8,513 bases of DNA from Coprothermobacterota bacterium (GTDB lineage Bacteria; Caldisericota; JANLFM01). The stretch is taken from NCBI GenBank assembly GCA_026389415.1, contig JAPLHX010000183.1, forward strand, positions 1-8,513, in the 5' to 3' direction. Of the stretch, positions 1 through 6,320 are shown in pieces. The notes under the pieces are model-generated. The model saw only the letters and a list, made by a program, of their open reading frames with translations, was not told where the DNA came from and searched no databases. Every line of letters starts with the position of its first letter. Position 1 is the first letter of the stretch. The position numbers were made by a program, and so were the translations under genes.

Positions 1-320
1 TTCTAGTGAATCCCCGCATCATTGCTCGAAGAGGCAAGCTCATTTCCAAAGAAGGGTGCCTCAGCGTACCCGGCATCTATGCGGATGTTGAGAGAGCTGC
101 ATGGGTGAAAGTGAAAGCATTGAATGGAGATGGAAAACCCATCGAAATCGAAGGAAATGATTTGTTGGCCCGTGTCCTGCAGCACGAAATCGACCACCTC
201 AATGGAACGTTGTTCATCGATCGCGTAACCGATTGGCAAACGATGGAAGTTCTTGAAGGGTATTCTATTCCACCGGCAGTGGAGGCTCTGCGGAAAAAAC
301 ATGCAAACACAAGCGTCTGA
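1..320 (+). CDS. def: Peptide deformylase, C-terminal part (5' end outside the window)
   Basis: Peptide deformylase removes the N-formyl group from the initiator Met of new proteins in the cytosol. The window opens inside the gene; the frame is already open with Leu-Val-Asn-Pro (codons from position 3), so the GTG at 6 is internal and not the start. Two of the three family motifs are visible: EGCLS at 51-65, with the metal-binding Cys, and QHEIDH at 180-197, with the two metal-binding His and the catalytic Glu. Motif 1 (GxGxAAxQ) must lie upstream, off the window. After HEIDH comes the usual LFIDR stretch and then a tail of about 30 residues. The last 20 bases overlap the start of the MoxR gene. 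The identification is secure; only the missing N-terminus is unknown. Confidence 0.95.
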   Translation, partial: LVNPRIIARRGKLISKEGCLSVPGIYADVERAAWVKVKALNGDGKPIEIEGNDLLARVLQHEIDHLNGTLFIDRVTDWQTMEVLEGYSIPPAVEALRKKHANTSV

Positions 321-1248
321 GCTGAGTCGAAACGTAATCGCCAATATCGAACGAGTTATCGTTGGTAAAAGGGATCCGATCGAACTTGCCCTTGCTGCAG
401 TCTTTGCAGAGGGTCACATCTTGATGGAAGATGTGCCTGGGGTGGGGAAAACTATGCTATGCAGAGCCCTTTCCCGGTCCTTCCATTGCAGCTTCAAGCG
501 GCTGCAGTTCACCCCTGACCTCCTACCCACTGATATTACGGGGCTCACTGTTTTCAATCAAAAACACCAGGAGTTTGAATTCCGGCCCGGCCCCTTGTTT
601 TCCCAGTTTTTGCTCGCGGATGAGATCAACCGAGCCACCCCAAAGACCCAATCTGCACTACTGGAGTCCATGGGGGAACGGCAAGCCACCATCGATGGAA
701 CGACCCTTCCTTTACCCGAACCATTTGTGGTTATGGCGACGCAAAACCCGATAGAGTATGAAGGGACCTTTCCTTTGCCGGAGGCACAGGTAGACCGATT
801 CTTGGTTCGTTTGAAGATGGGGTACCCGCGTCCGACGGAAGAAACAGAAATGCTGGATCGGATGCGCACGACTCATCCCATCCATTCTCTAGAACCGGTT
901 TCCAGCCAGGAAGATCTCAAGCAGGTTCAGTCGGCCTGCAAGCAGATCATTGGTGATCGAACCGTCCTGGCATATATCGTCGAGTTGGTCTCAGCCACCC
1001 GTAACCATCCCGACATCTATTTAGGTGCAAGTCCGCGCGGAAGTCTGGCTTTGCTACACATGAGTCAAGCCTTGGCCATGATCAACGGACGGGATTTCAT
1101 TGTACCGGATGATGTGAAACGCGCAGCGCCACCCGTCCTTGCTCATCGCTTGTTGCTAAAAACGGAAGCCCGTTTACGGGGAGAGGACGGAGACTCTGTT
1201 GTAACCAGTATCCTAAAATCTGTAGCCGTTCCCTTGGAGATCAATTAG
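301..1248 (+). CDS. MoxR-family AAA+ ATPase
   Basis: A protein of 315 residues and the usual MoxR length (about 310-330). MoxR ATPases act as chaperone-like motors that help assemble or activate partner proteins, often with a DUF58 or VWA-domain partner. Visible motifs are Walker A DVPGVGKT (residues 44-51), Walker B LLADEINRA with D107/E108, sensor-1 Asn in MATQNP (N149) and the Arg in EAQVDRF (R166). The C-terminal lid domain contains GASPRGSLAL. I chose the ATG at 301 because the frame upstream (from TTG 253) overlaps conserved def coding and adds non-family sequence. The nearest purine-rich site, GGAGG at 281-285, is rather far away, so translation may be coupled to def. No DUF58 or VWA gene follows; the next gene is convergent. 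The partner therefore cannot be named from this window. Confidence 0.92.
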   Translation: MQTQASELSRNVIANIERVIVGKRDPIELALAAVFAEGHILMEDVPGVGKTMLCRALSRSFHCSFKRLQFTPDLLPTDITGLTVFNQKHQEFEFRPGPLFSQFLLADEINRATPKTQSALLESMGERQATIDGTTLPLPEPFVVMATQNPIEYEGTFPLPEAQVDRFLVRLKMGYPRPTEETEMLDRMRTTHPIHSLEPVSSQEDLKQVQSACKQIIGDRTVLAYIVELVSATRNHPDIYLGASPRGSLALLHMSQALAMINGRDFIVPDDVKRAAPPVLAHRLLLKTEARLRGEDGDSVVTSILKSVAVPLEIN

Positions 1249-2086
1249 GCACAGATTCGGCTACGGCGAGTGCTTTCCATCGTTTTTTTAGGAGAAGGGC
1301 ATCTTTCTCCAAGTTGGGACTCTCACAAATCAACCTCCCGCCGGCATGCTCTGACTTCAATGCCTGCAACAACAGCAGGTATGGGAAATCCGAGTCCCCT
1401 AGATTGAGATGGTTGCGTTCTCCCTTTTTTGTATAATGCATGCCGGAAACGTGAACGTGCAATTGCTCTAGGGCGCTATGACCCAACGCAATCCTCACGC
1501 GTTCCAGGTCGCGCACAAATTCGTCCTGCATTTGGTAAGGAGACCGTGCGTGCAAGTGGGAGAAATCAATACATATCCCGACACCAAGTACGGTCTGGGC
1601 AAGATTGAGGATTTCTTCCAGGCTGCCAAATTGACTTGGCTTGCCTGTAGTCTCCGCCCGGAGCATCGCGCCGACCTGCTCCTCTACCAGTTCTCGAGTT
1701 ACACTCAGCAGTTCTTGCCGGATGGTTTTAAAAGCAACTTTAGCTGAGTCTCCTAAGTAAAACCCGGGATGAAATACGATATCGGTTGCACCGCATAGAG
1801 CGCCGACTCGGGCAGCTTCTTTCAGTCGCTTGCGTGACGCCAGTCGAATATTTTCTTCGTGCGCGTTCAGATTGATGTAATAGGGAGCATGTACCGACAA
1901 AGCTATTCCTCTGGCATTGGCTTCCTGCCTTACTTTAGCAGCCGTTTCTGCTCCCATCGATACGCGCTGCACGAATTCAATCTCCATACAATCCAGATCC
2001 AACAATGAAAGGGCATCCAAACCGGCCAGCGTCGAACGATCCGGTGCGTTTCGAGGCACGCCTGCTGTGCCGAATAAGATGTCCAT
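1241..2086 (-). CDS. nfo: Endonuclease IV-like TIM-barrel protein (AP endonuclease family 2)
   Basis: A 281-residue protein of the deoxyribonuclease IV (Nfo) fold, which normally cuts DNA 5' of abasic sites using three zinc ions. Most metal-ligand positions of the family can be placed: H66 in SVHAPYY, H106 in VFHPGFYLG, E145 in RAETTGK, D174 and H177 in IDFSHLHAR, H212 in HVHVSG, H226 in GERNHLNLG and E255 in ICESPNLE. The classical DRH motif (Asp-x-His) is replaced by R-N-H within GERNHLNLG. This form is, from memory, typical of the shorter archaeal/bacterial Nfo-like subfamily, so AP endonuclease activity is probable but not certain. The start is the ATG at 2084-2086; no clear ribosome binding site precedes it. 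The gene overlaps the moxR stop by 8 bases tail to tail, and it diverges from cobO across 56 bases. Confidence 0.88.
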   Translation of the reverse strand: MDILFGTAGVPRNAPDRSTLAGLDALSLLDLDCMEIEFVQRVSMGAETAAKVRQEANARGIALSVHAPYYINLNAHEENIRLASRKRLKEAARVGALCGATDIVFHPGFYLGDSAKVAFKTIRQELLSVTRELVEEQVGAMLRAETTGKPSQFGSLEEILNLAQTVLGVGICIDFSHLHARSPYQMQDEFVRDLERVRIALGHSALEQLHVHVSGMHYTKKGERNHLNLGDSDFPYLLLLQALKSEHAGGRLICESPNLEKDALLLKKRWKALAVAESVPN

Positions 2087-2106
2087 GCAGGCATTCTAAC
2101 AGGTGC

Positions 2107-2136
2107 TTGGTAGAGGAATACGGATTGTCCTACACT
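2107..2136 (+). promoter_or_regulatory. Weak candidate promoter for cobO in the divergent spacer
   Basis: The 56 bases between the divergent nfo-like and cobO starts must hold whatever promoters these genes have. The best plus-strand candidate is TTGGTA (2107-2112) and TACACT (2131-2136), 18 bases apart, each matching four of six consensus bases. Transcription would then begin at or very near the cobO ATG (2143), giving a leaderless or nearly leaderless message. This fits the lack of a ribosome binding site near that ATG. I could not place a convincing promoter for the minus-strand gene. Confidence 0.25.
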
Positions 2137-2142
2137 AAAGCG

Positions 2143-2697
2143 ATGGCAACGAAGGAATCGCGCAATCTAGTTTCTGGCTCAGGACGAATTCTAGTGATCA
2201 CCGGCGCAGGCAAGGGGAAAACAACTGCAGCCTTGGGCTTGGCATTGCGCGCCATCGGGCAGGGCATAACCGTAGTGATGATCCAGTTTGTCAAAATGGA
2301 CAGAAGCGGTGAACACTCGTTGCCAACTTGCCTGCAACCCTGGCTTACAATTATTCCAGCCGGAGCCGGTTTCGTTCATGCGAGCTCTAAAAAGGACTTG
2401 GAAAACCACCGTTTGAAAGCGAACCAAGCCATGAAGCTGGCTAAGTGCAGCATGGATGCAGGCGCCTGCCAGATGCTGATTCTGGATGAAATCTTCGTTG
2501 CCATCCACCTAGATTTGGTTCAACTTCTAGATTTGGTGAATCTAATTCGGCAGAAATCGCCTTCGCTGCACCTGGTGTTAACCGGACGCGATGCTCCAAG
2601 TGAGATTTTGGAGATGGCTGACACTGTTTCCGAAATCCAAGATATCAAGCATCCCTTCAAGCATGGCGCTCCCGCCCAAAAGGGGATCGAGTTTTAA
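2143..2697 (+). CDS. cobO: Cob(I)alamin adenosyltransferase, CobA/CobO/BtuR type
   Basis: A 184-residue ATP:corrinoid adenosyltransferase, which adds the 5'-deoxyadenosyl group of ATP to cob(I)alamin or a precursor to make the coenzyme. It is a cytosolic P-loop protein. Residues 17-29 carry VITGAGKGKTTAA, the characteristic CobA P-loop. Next come the VVMIQFVK strand, a Walker B-like LILDEI, TGRDAP, and a C-terminal KHPFKHGAPAQKGIEF that is close to the family signature (KHPF..G..AQKGIEF). The length fits the family. I chose the ATG at 2143 because the longer frame to 2005 runs over the divergent nfo-like gene and adds non-family residues. No Shine-Dalgarno lies close to this ATG. No other cobalamin gene is nearby, so it may serve salvage, but that is inference. 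Confidence 0.93.
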   Translation: MATKESRNLVSGSGRILVITGAGKGKTTAALGLALRAIGQGITVVMIQFVKMDRSGEHSLPTCLQPWLTIIPAGAGFVHASSKKDLENHRLKANQAMKLAKCSMDAGACQMLILDEIFVAIHLDLVQLLDLVNLIRQKSPSLHLVLTGRDAPSEILEMADTVSEIQDIKHPFKHGAPAQKGIEF

Positions 2698-2704
2698 TCC
2701 ATTG

Positions 2705-2713
2705 TGCTACAAT
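2705..2713 (+). promoter_or_regulatory. Candidate extended -10 promoter before the zinc-ribbon gene
   Basis: In the 76-base gap after cobO, TGC followed directly by TACAAT forms an extended -10 element (TGnTAnAAT; hexamer at 2708-2713). I find no good -35 at 16-18 bases upstream, which extended -10 promoters often do without. It lies about 60 bases before the TTG start at 2774 and would drive the zinc-ribbon/SLH pair. It could also be chance. Confidence 0.4.
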
Positions 2714-2759
2714 CTCCATCAATCGTCCAAGGCTTGAGGCGATTTCTGAATCATGATTT

Positions 2760-2766
2760 GAGGGGT
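2760..2766 (+). promoter_or_regulatory. Ribosome binding site that fixes a TTG start
   Basis: GAGGGGT lies 7 bases upstream of the TTG at 2774. It is the reason to accept TTG as the start of the zinc-ribbon protein: the first CxxC pair begins only six residues later, and no ATG or GTG start leaves that pair intact. Confidence 0.6.
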
Positions 2767-2773
2767 AAGACAC

Positions 2774-3313
2774 TTGCCTGACAGAATTCGGTGCCCTCGT
2801 TGCGGGATTGAAAACTCTGCAGAGGAAATCCTTTGCGTCAATTGTCATCAGATACTGCCATTGCGCCCGGAAGAGAGCGAAGTGTTAGCGGGATGCTCTT
2901 TTTGCGGGGCGAAAAATCCACCGGAATCCGTTTTCTGCAACCGTTGCGGGTTCTTATTGTTGGAGGAATGTCCCGTTTGTGGAGCCAAGAATCCCATTGA
3001 AGCCATTGCCTGCCTGCATTGCCGGACTGGGCTGACCCAAGCCCGCCAGGATCAGAAACACCGGGAACGTCGAAGGACAACGGCCAAACGCAGTTTCATC
3101 GCTCATCTTTGTCTTTTGGCTGTGGTAGCAGGTGGGTTTTTGTACTTTTGGCTGGCCTGGTCTTCCCAGGTGTCCATCTTTTGGTCCGTCATCGCTGTCA
3201 TTCTTTTCGTTTTGGTTGGAATACTGATTGCCTTGCGCATTATCGGAGTGATCTACCAATGGCAGGAAACCGAACGACAGACTCGCAAATCGCGTCGTTT
3301 GCGCACATTATGA
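2774..3313 (+). CDS. Membrane protein with three tandem zinc ribbons
   Basis: A 179-residue protein of unknown function. The N-terminal half has three zinc ribbons, each with the same spacing, Cys-x2-Cys-x10-Cys-x2-Cys: C7/C10/C21/C24, C41/C44/C55/C58 and C66/C69/C80/C83. Ribbons two and three share the CGAKNP start, which points to internal duplication. A basic stretch (about 92-106) leads to two hydrophobic segments (about 109-129 and 134-161) and a basic C-terminal tail. By the positive-inside rule, the ribbons and tail should be cytoplasmic with a hairpin in the membrane. DZANK-type ribbon proteins are common, but their roles vary and I assign none. The TTG start is supported by GAGGGGT at 2760-2766. 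The stop overlaps the next start as ATGA, so the two genes are probably translationally coupled. Confidence 0.85.
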   Translation: MPDRIRCPRCGIENSAEEILCVNCHQILPLRPEESEVLAGCSFCGAKNPPESVFCNRCGFLLLEECPVCGAKNPIEAIACLHCRTGLTQARQDQKHRERRRTTAKRSFIAHLCLLAVVAGGFLYFWLAWSSQVSIFWSVIAVILFVLVGILIALRIIGVIYQWQETERQTRKSRRLRTL

Positions 3314-3990
3314 AAAAAATGATTTGTTTTACCCTATTGGTTTGTCTATTTCTACATTTATCATTGCCGCTTGATGCGGTTATCGGAGCGACCGAAGTCC
3401 GATTGCTTTTGTTGCCTTCGGTACTGGAAATCGGCCCTTCCTCCCGCGCCGCTATCACTCTTGTGCTCTTGGGGGAGTCTGGTCAAACGGTACAGCTAAG
3501 TACAATGCAGTTGCCGGCAGAGCTCTCCGCAACGATCGATCCACCAAATCTTATTATTCCCGGCACGGCTAAATTGCATTTGGAGACAACAGCGGGATTT
3601 CGTCCCGGTCCTTACACACTGGAGATCTCTGCCACGGATGGGACACAGGTACGCTTGGCCTCTCTCAGTTTGTCCAGCCGCAAGGACTTGGAAATCAGCG
3701 TCTCCCCAACTCAGGGTGTCGTGATGCCGGATCAATCGATGGTGTTCTCCCTCTATCTCTATCACACCTCACCGTTCACCCAACTGCAATTGCAGTTGCA
3801 ATCCAGCTCCCCAGTGGAAGCAGTCTTCTCATCCTTGCAGCCTCTATCCTCGGAAACTTCCAGTTGTACGTTGAGCGTCTCCCCTCTGCCACCCGGATTG
3901 CATTCGTTAGAGGTCGATGTGTCGGATGGAACACGATCCACCGCCCTCTCTCTATCAATCGTAGTCATGTTTCCCGATGCCTGTTTTTAG
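3310..3990 (+). CDS. Secreted Ig-like repeat protein, N-terminal part of a frameshifted SLH protein
   Basis: A frame of 226 residues that starts at the ATG overlapping the stop of the zinc-ribbon gene. Residues 1-27 form a signal peptide: MKK, a long hydrophobic core and a likely cleavage after VIGA. Two tandem beta-rich repeats follow, about residues 28-123 and 124-222. They end alike, with PGPYTLEISATDGT and PGLHSLEVDVSDGT, each followed by a Leu/Ser-rich strand. They look like Ig-like or COG1361-type surface domains; this is recognition by pattern, not by search. The frame ends at TAG 3988-3990, exactly where an SLH domain begins in the -1 frame. If the shift is corrected or read through, the product is a 339-residue secreted protein anchored to the cell wall by two SLH domains. 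The protein's ligand or role is unknown. Confidence 0.75.
   Translation: MKKMICFTLLVCLFLHLSLPLDAVIGATEVRLLLLPSVLEIGPSSRAAITLVLLGESGQTVQLSTMQLPAELSATIDPPNLIIPGTAKLHLETTAGFRPGPYTLEISATDGTQVRLASLSLSSRKDLEISVSPTQGVVMPDQSMVFSLYLYHTSPFTQLQLQLQSSSPVEAVFSSLQPLSSETSSCTLSVSPLPPGLHSLEVDVSDGTRSTALSLSIVVMFPDACF
3781..3798. repeat. 18-base perfect palindrome within the Ig-like coding region
   Basis: CAACTGCAATTGCAGTTG is its own reverse complement (two 9-base arms, no spacer). It encodes part of an alternating Gln-Leu run (QLQLQLQ) in the second Ig-like repeat. The protein pattern may suffice to explain it, so a DNA role is only a possibility. Confidence 0.45.
3984..3990 (+). other. Frameshift site: T5 run followed by AG
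   Basis: The zero frame reads TGT TTT TAG. Slipping back one base on TTT (3985-3987) gives TTA GAT ATT and continues straight into the SLH domain. A tRNA-Phe paired to TTT can re-pair perfectly with the TTT at 3984-3986 while the stop codon waits in the A site. A small inverted repeat, AGAA/TTCT around CGGG (3997-4008), begins 7 bases later but is weak. One missing T in a six-T run explains the data equally well. Confidence 0.55.
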
Positions 3991-4328
3991 ATATTGAGAA
4001 CGGGTTCTGGGCTCTACCTTTCATTGAACGACTGTGGAAAGCCCAAATCATTGAAGGTTTTCCGGACAATACCTTCCGCGCGCAAGAGCCTGTCAAACGT
4101 GCCGAACTTGCAGCCATGCTGACCCGCGTCATCAATTGGCCATTGGTGGCAAGCAGCTTCCCTCCAACGTTTACAGATTTGGATAGCCGTCATTGGGGAT
4201 TTCAATACATCGAGACGGGAGCCTGGCAGGGCGCCTGGGACGGGTATCCGAATGGTTCCTTCCAGCCGGATCGGTATGCTTCACGGGCAGAAGTGGCTGC
4301 ATTGATCGCGCGGCTGCTGCCGGACTAA
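3987..4328 (+). CDS. Two SLH domains, C-terminal part of the frameshifted surface protein
   Basis: The -1 frame encodes 113 residues made up almost wholly of two S-layer homology domains. The first runs FLDIENGFWALPFIERL ... GFPDNTF ... KRAELAAML; the second FTDLDSRHWGFQYIETG ... GYPNGSF ... SRAEVAALIARLL. The TRAE motif, which binds secondary cell-wall polymer, appears as KRAE and SRAE, with the key Arg and Glu kept. SLH domains usually come in threes, although one or two also occur. No ATG or GTG lies near the domain boundary; the first ATG in this frame (3864) is deep inside the upstream gene and would add nonsense sequence with no signal peptide. The domains therefore almost certainly belong to the 3310-3990 protein. 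Confidence 0.8.
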   Translation, partial: LDIENGFWALPFIERLWKAQIIEGFPDNTFRAQEPVKRAELAAMLTRVINWPLVASSFPPTFTDLDSRHWGFQYIETGAWQGAWDGYPNGSFQPDRYASRAEVAALIARLLPD

Positions 4329-4330
4329 AA

Positions 4331-4359
4331 TTGACAGTGCACTCTGCATCTTTTAAGAT
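4331..4359 (+). promoter_or_regulatory. Sigma-70 promoter of tRNA-Pro and probably the decarboxylase
   Basis: A perfect -35 (TTGACA, 4331-4336), a 17-base spacer and TAAGAT (4354-4359, four of six consensus bases) place the transcript start near 4366. That is about 25 bases before the mature tRNA 5' end. It is the best promoter in the window and sits in the 62-base gap after the SLH frame. Confidence 0.75.
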
Positions 4360-4390
4360 TCTGGGAGCGCTTTCTAGGCGCAATTGGACT

Positions 4391-4467
4391 CGGGGTGTGG
4401 CTCAGTTTGGTAGAGCGCTTGGTTCGGGACCAAGAGGTCGTCGGTTCAAATCCGGCCGCCCCGACCA
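4391..4467 (+). tRNA. trnP: tRNA-Pro, anticodon CGG
   Basis: A 77-base cloverleaf including an encoded CCA (4465-4467). The acceptor stem CGGGGTG pairs with CGCCCCG (one T-G pair), with discriminator A. The D stem is GCTC/GAGC. The anticodon stem CTTGG/CCAAG encloses the loop TTCGGGA, so the anticodon is CGG and reads CCG (proline). The T arm is GTCGG-TTCAAAT-CCGGC. All stems close, so the gene looks functional. It ends 6 bases before the next start codon and should be part of the same primary transcript. Confidence 0.97.
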
Positions 4468-4473
4468 CTTCCA

Positions 4474-5922
4474 ATGAGTGATCAATCCGATCAACCGCTT
4501 CTGCGATCTTTGCTGGCTTACCTGAGAATGGAGCAGACTTCCTTTCATGTCCCCGGACATAAAGGAGGTCTTGCGGCGCCATTGAGCTTGCAAGAAGCCT
4601 TGGGCGCCGGCTCATTTCGCTTAGATTTGACTGAGGTTGGAATGCTGGATTCGCTGCAACATCCTGTCGCAGAGATGAGGGATGCAATGATTCTGGCAAG
4701 TCTGGCTTTCGGAGCGGATCACACGTGGTTCCTGGTCAATGGGAGCACTGCTGGGGTTCATGCCATGTTGCTAGCAGTCCTAACAGAAAACGAGGAAGTG
4801 TTGATTTCCCGCGATTGTCACCTCTCCGCTATTGGGGGAATGATCCTTTGTGGTAGTCATCCGCAATATCTCTTTCCAACTTGGGACTCGGATTGGCATC
4901 TTTTTTTACCGGCCCAGGCATCCAGTATCGCGGATGCATTCAGATTACGTCCCTCCGTAGCGGCTGTTTTCCTCACGTCTCCCAGTTATTTCGGTATTGC
5001 CAGCGACCTGGGAGCCGTTGGTCAGATCTCATCCGGTAAAGATTTGCCGATCATGGTCGATGAGGCGCATGGAGCGCATTTTGCCTTCCATCCGGCTTTT
5101 CCAAAAACCGCGATGGCATCGCGAATCGATTTATCCGTGCAGAGTGCGCACAAGACCCTGACGAGTCTAACGCAATCGGCACTCTTGCATTGGAAACGAG
5201 GGCGGGTCGAAGAGGAAAAAGTACGGGCTGCGCTCGATATTTTGCAAACGAGTTCGCCGTCGTATCTCTTGGCGGCTTCTCTTGATGCCTCGCGCTGGCA
5301 AATGGCGAATGAAGGTACGAAACTTTGGCAATCGACCATTGAACTAGCAGAGGAAGCCCGCGAGCAAGTGAACCGGATCAATGGTCTGCGGTGCTTGAAT
5401 CCCAACGATCTGCGAGACCGGGGTTATACGCTGGATCCCACTAAGCTTCTGGTTGATGTTTGGCGTTTGGGAATGGATGGTTTTCGAGCAGCTCGAATCT
5501 TGCAAGCATTCGGCGTGGACGTAGAATTGGCAGATCCCTGGCATGTCCTAGCCGTTTTTAGCGTCGCGGATACCCCAGACAGCCTGAAACGACTACTCCT
5601 TGCTCTAAAAAAATTGCCGGAATTTCTCCCGCCTTCCAGATCCCGCTTCGATGGTTCAAGACTGCCTTCACCTCCCAAACCAAGCTCATTCTTCACCCCT
5701 CGCCAGGCTTTCTTTTCTCCTTGCGATAGAGTGCGCCTGTCTGAAAGCAGAGGACGGATCGTCGCCAGATCCCTCGCTCCATATCCACCAGGGATCCCAA
5801 CCCTGGTTCCAGGCGAAATGATCGATGCCGATACAATCGAATATCTCCGTCTCTGGCAGCAGTTGGGCGCTCGCATCCTTGGTCTGGAAGGAGAAGAGTT
5901 ATGGATCAAAGTCGTCCATTGA
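4474..5922 (+). CDS. Orn/Lys/Arg decarboxylase-family PLP enzyme
   Basis: A 482-residue fold-type I PLP enzyme of the short Gram-positive Orn/Lys/Arg decarboxylase group (YaaO/SpeA-like), which in general turns a basic amino acid into its polyamine or diamine precursor. The N-terminus carries FHVPGHKGG (24-32). The major domain has FLVNGSTAG, the cofactor-contacting VDEAHGAH (D196, H199) and SAHKTLTSLTQSALLH, where K227 should form the PLP Schiff base. The C-terminal domain has the family stretches TPRQAFF and PYPPGIPTLVPGE. The substrate cannot be told from sequence alone. The ATG at 4474 is only 6 bases past the tRNA CCA, with no ribosome binding site, because the tRNA 3' end occupies that place. 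The 3' end overlaps the RpiB-like gene by 22 bases. Confidence 0.92.
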   Translation: MSDQSDQPLLRSLLAYLRMEQTSFHVPGHKGGLAAPLSLQEALGAGSFRLDLTEVGMLDSLQHPVAEMRDAMILASLAFGADHTWFLVNGSTAGVHAMLLAVLTENEEVLISRDCHLSAIGGMILCGSHPQYLFPTWDSDWHLFLPAQASSIADAFRLRPSVAAVFLTSPSYFGIASDLGAVGQISSGKDLPIMVDEAHGAHFAFHPAFPKTAMASRIDLSVQSAHKTLTSLTQSALLHWKRGRVEEEKVRAALDILQTSSPSYLLAASLDASRWQMANEGTKLWQSTIELAEEAREQVNRINGLRCLNPNDLRDRGYTLDPTKLLVDVWRLGMDGFRAARILQAFGVDVELADPWHVLAVFSVADTPDSLKRLLLALKKLPEFLPPSRSRFDGSRLPSPPKPSSFFTPRQAFFSPCDRVRLSESRGRIVARSLAPYPPGIPTLVPGEMIDADTIEYLRLWQQLGARILGLEGEELWIKVVH

Positions 5923-6320
5923 GGGTTGCCTTGGGTTCAGATGGTGGAGATTTTCTCGTGAACGAAGAGTTCAAAACTTTCTTAGGAGAGATGGGCTGCC
6001 AATCAGAGGACTTCGGCGCCCATCTCCATGCTTCCGTGAACTATCCCGGTGATGTCCTTCTTCTAGCCAAGGCCGTGTCTAGGGAGGAGGTTGAATTCTG
6101 TTTTGCTCCACCGAGGGGATGTATCGCAATGAATAGAGTTCCAGACGTCTGGGCGGCTCTCTGTATGGAATTGTTCACTGCGGAAATATCACGAGTTCCT
6201 ACCGACGAAAATGTGTTGTGCTTGAGTGGAAAAACCATCGGTCCGCTTCTGGCCGGGCGCACTGTAAAATCTGACGAGAAACAGAGCCTTCAAAAGAGGA
6301 TGGCATCGCAGAAGGATTGA
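5901..6320 (+). CDS. rpiB: Divergent RpiB-family protein, probably catalytically impaired
   Basis: A 139-residue protein with the length and layout of ribose-5-phosphate isomerase B, in the place before glyA where rpiB (ywlF) lies in Bacillota. Family landmarks are the N-terminal VALGSD, EDFGAH, VNYPGD, a C-IAMNRVP-AALC block and DENVL. The active site is altered. GSDHAG reads GSDGGD. The CGTGIG loop keeps only its Cys (C67) and then reads FAPPRG. The His of CHD is Met (M89), the His-Asn of EHND is Pro-Thr, and the C-terminal GGRHxxR is missing. I infer that isomerase activity is lost or changed. The frame is intact and has a good ribosome binding site, AAGGAG at 5888-5893, 7 bases before the ATG, so it appears to be expressed. 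It overlaps the decarboxylase by 22 bases. Confidence 0.8.
   Translation: MDQSRPLRVALGSDGGDFLVNEEFKTFLGEMGCQSEDFGAHLHASVNYPGDVLLLAKAVSREEVEFCFAPPRGCIAMNRVPDVWAALCMELFTAEISRVPTDENVLCLSGKTIGPLLAGRTVKSDEKQSLQKRMASQKD

Noticed and set aside
1281..1288. T-run near the convergent moxR and nfo-like ends, as a possible terminator
   Set aside because: There is no GC-rich hairpin in front of it on the moxR strand, and it lies inside conserved nfo-like coding.
1434..1440. GTATAAT, a -10-like hexamer
   Set aside because: It lies within the nfo-like coding region with no gene downstream on the plus strand for hundreds of bases.
4193..4477. Open frame across the SLH end and the tRNA, ending in an Arg/Gly-rich sequence
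   Set aside because: The C-terminal part is a translation of the tRNA-Pro gene, a common false ORF; the rest is a shadow of the SLH domain frame.
4325..4699. Minus-strand open frame with a stretch resembling GFEPTTSWSRT
   Set aside because: This is the antisense translation of the tRNA gene, a frequent database artefact, and the remainder opposes the decarboxylase.
5424..5909. 161-residue minus-strand open frame
   Set aside because: It lies wholly opposite the well-supported decarboxylase and shows no motif or ribosome binding site.
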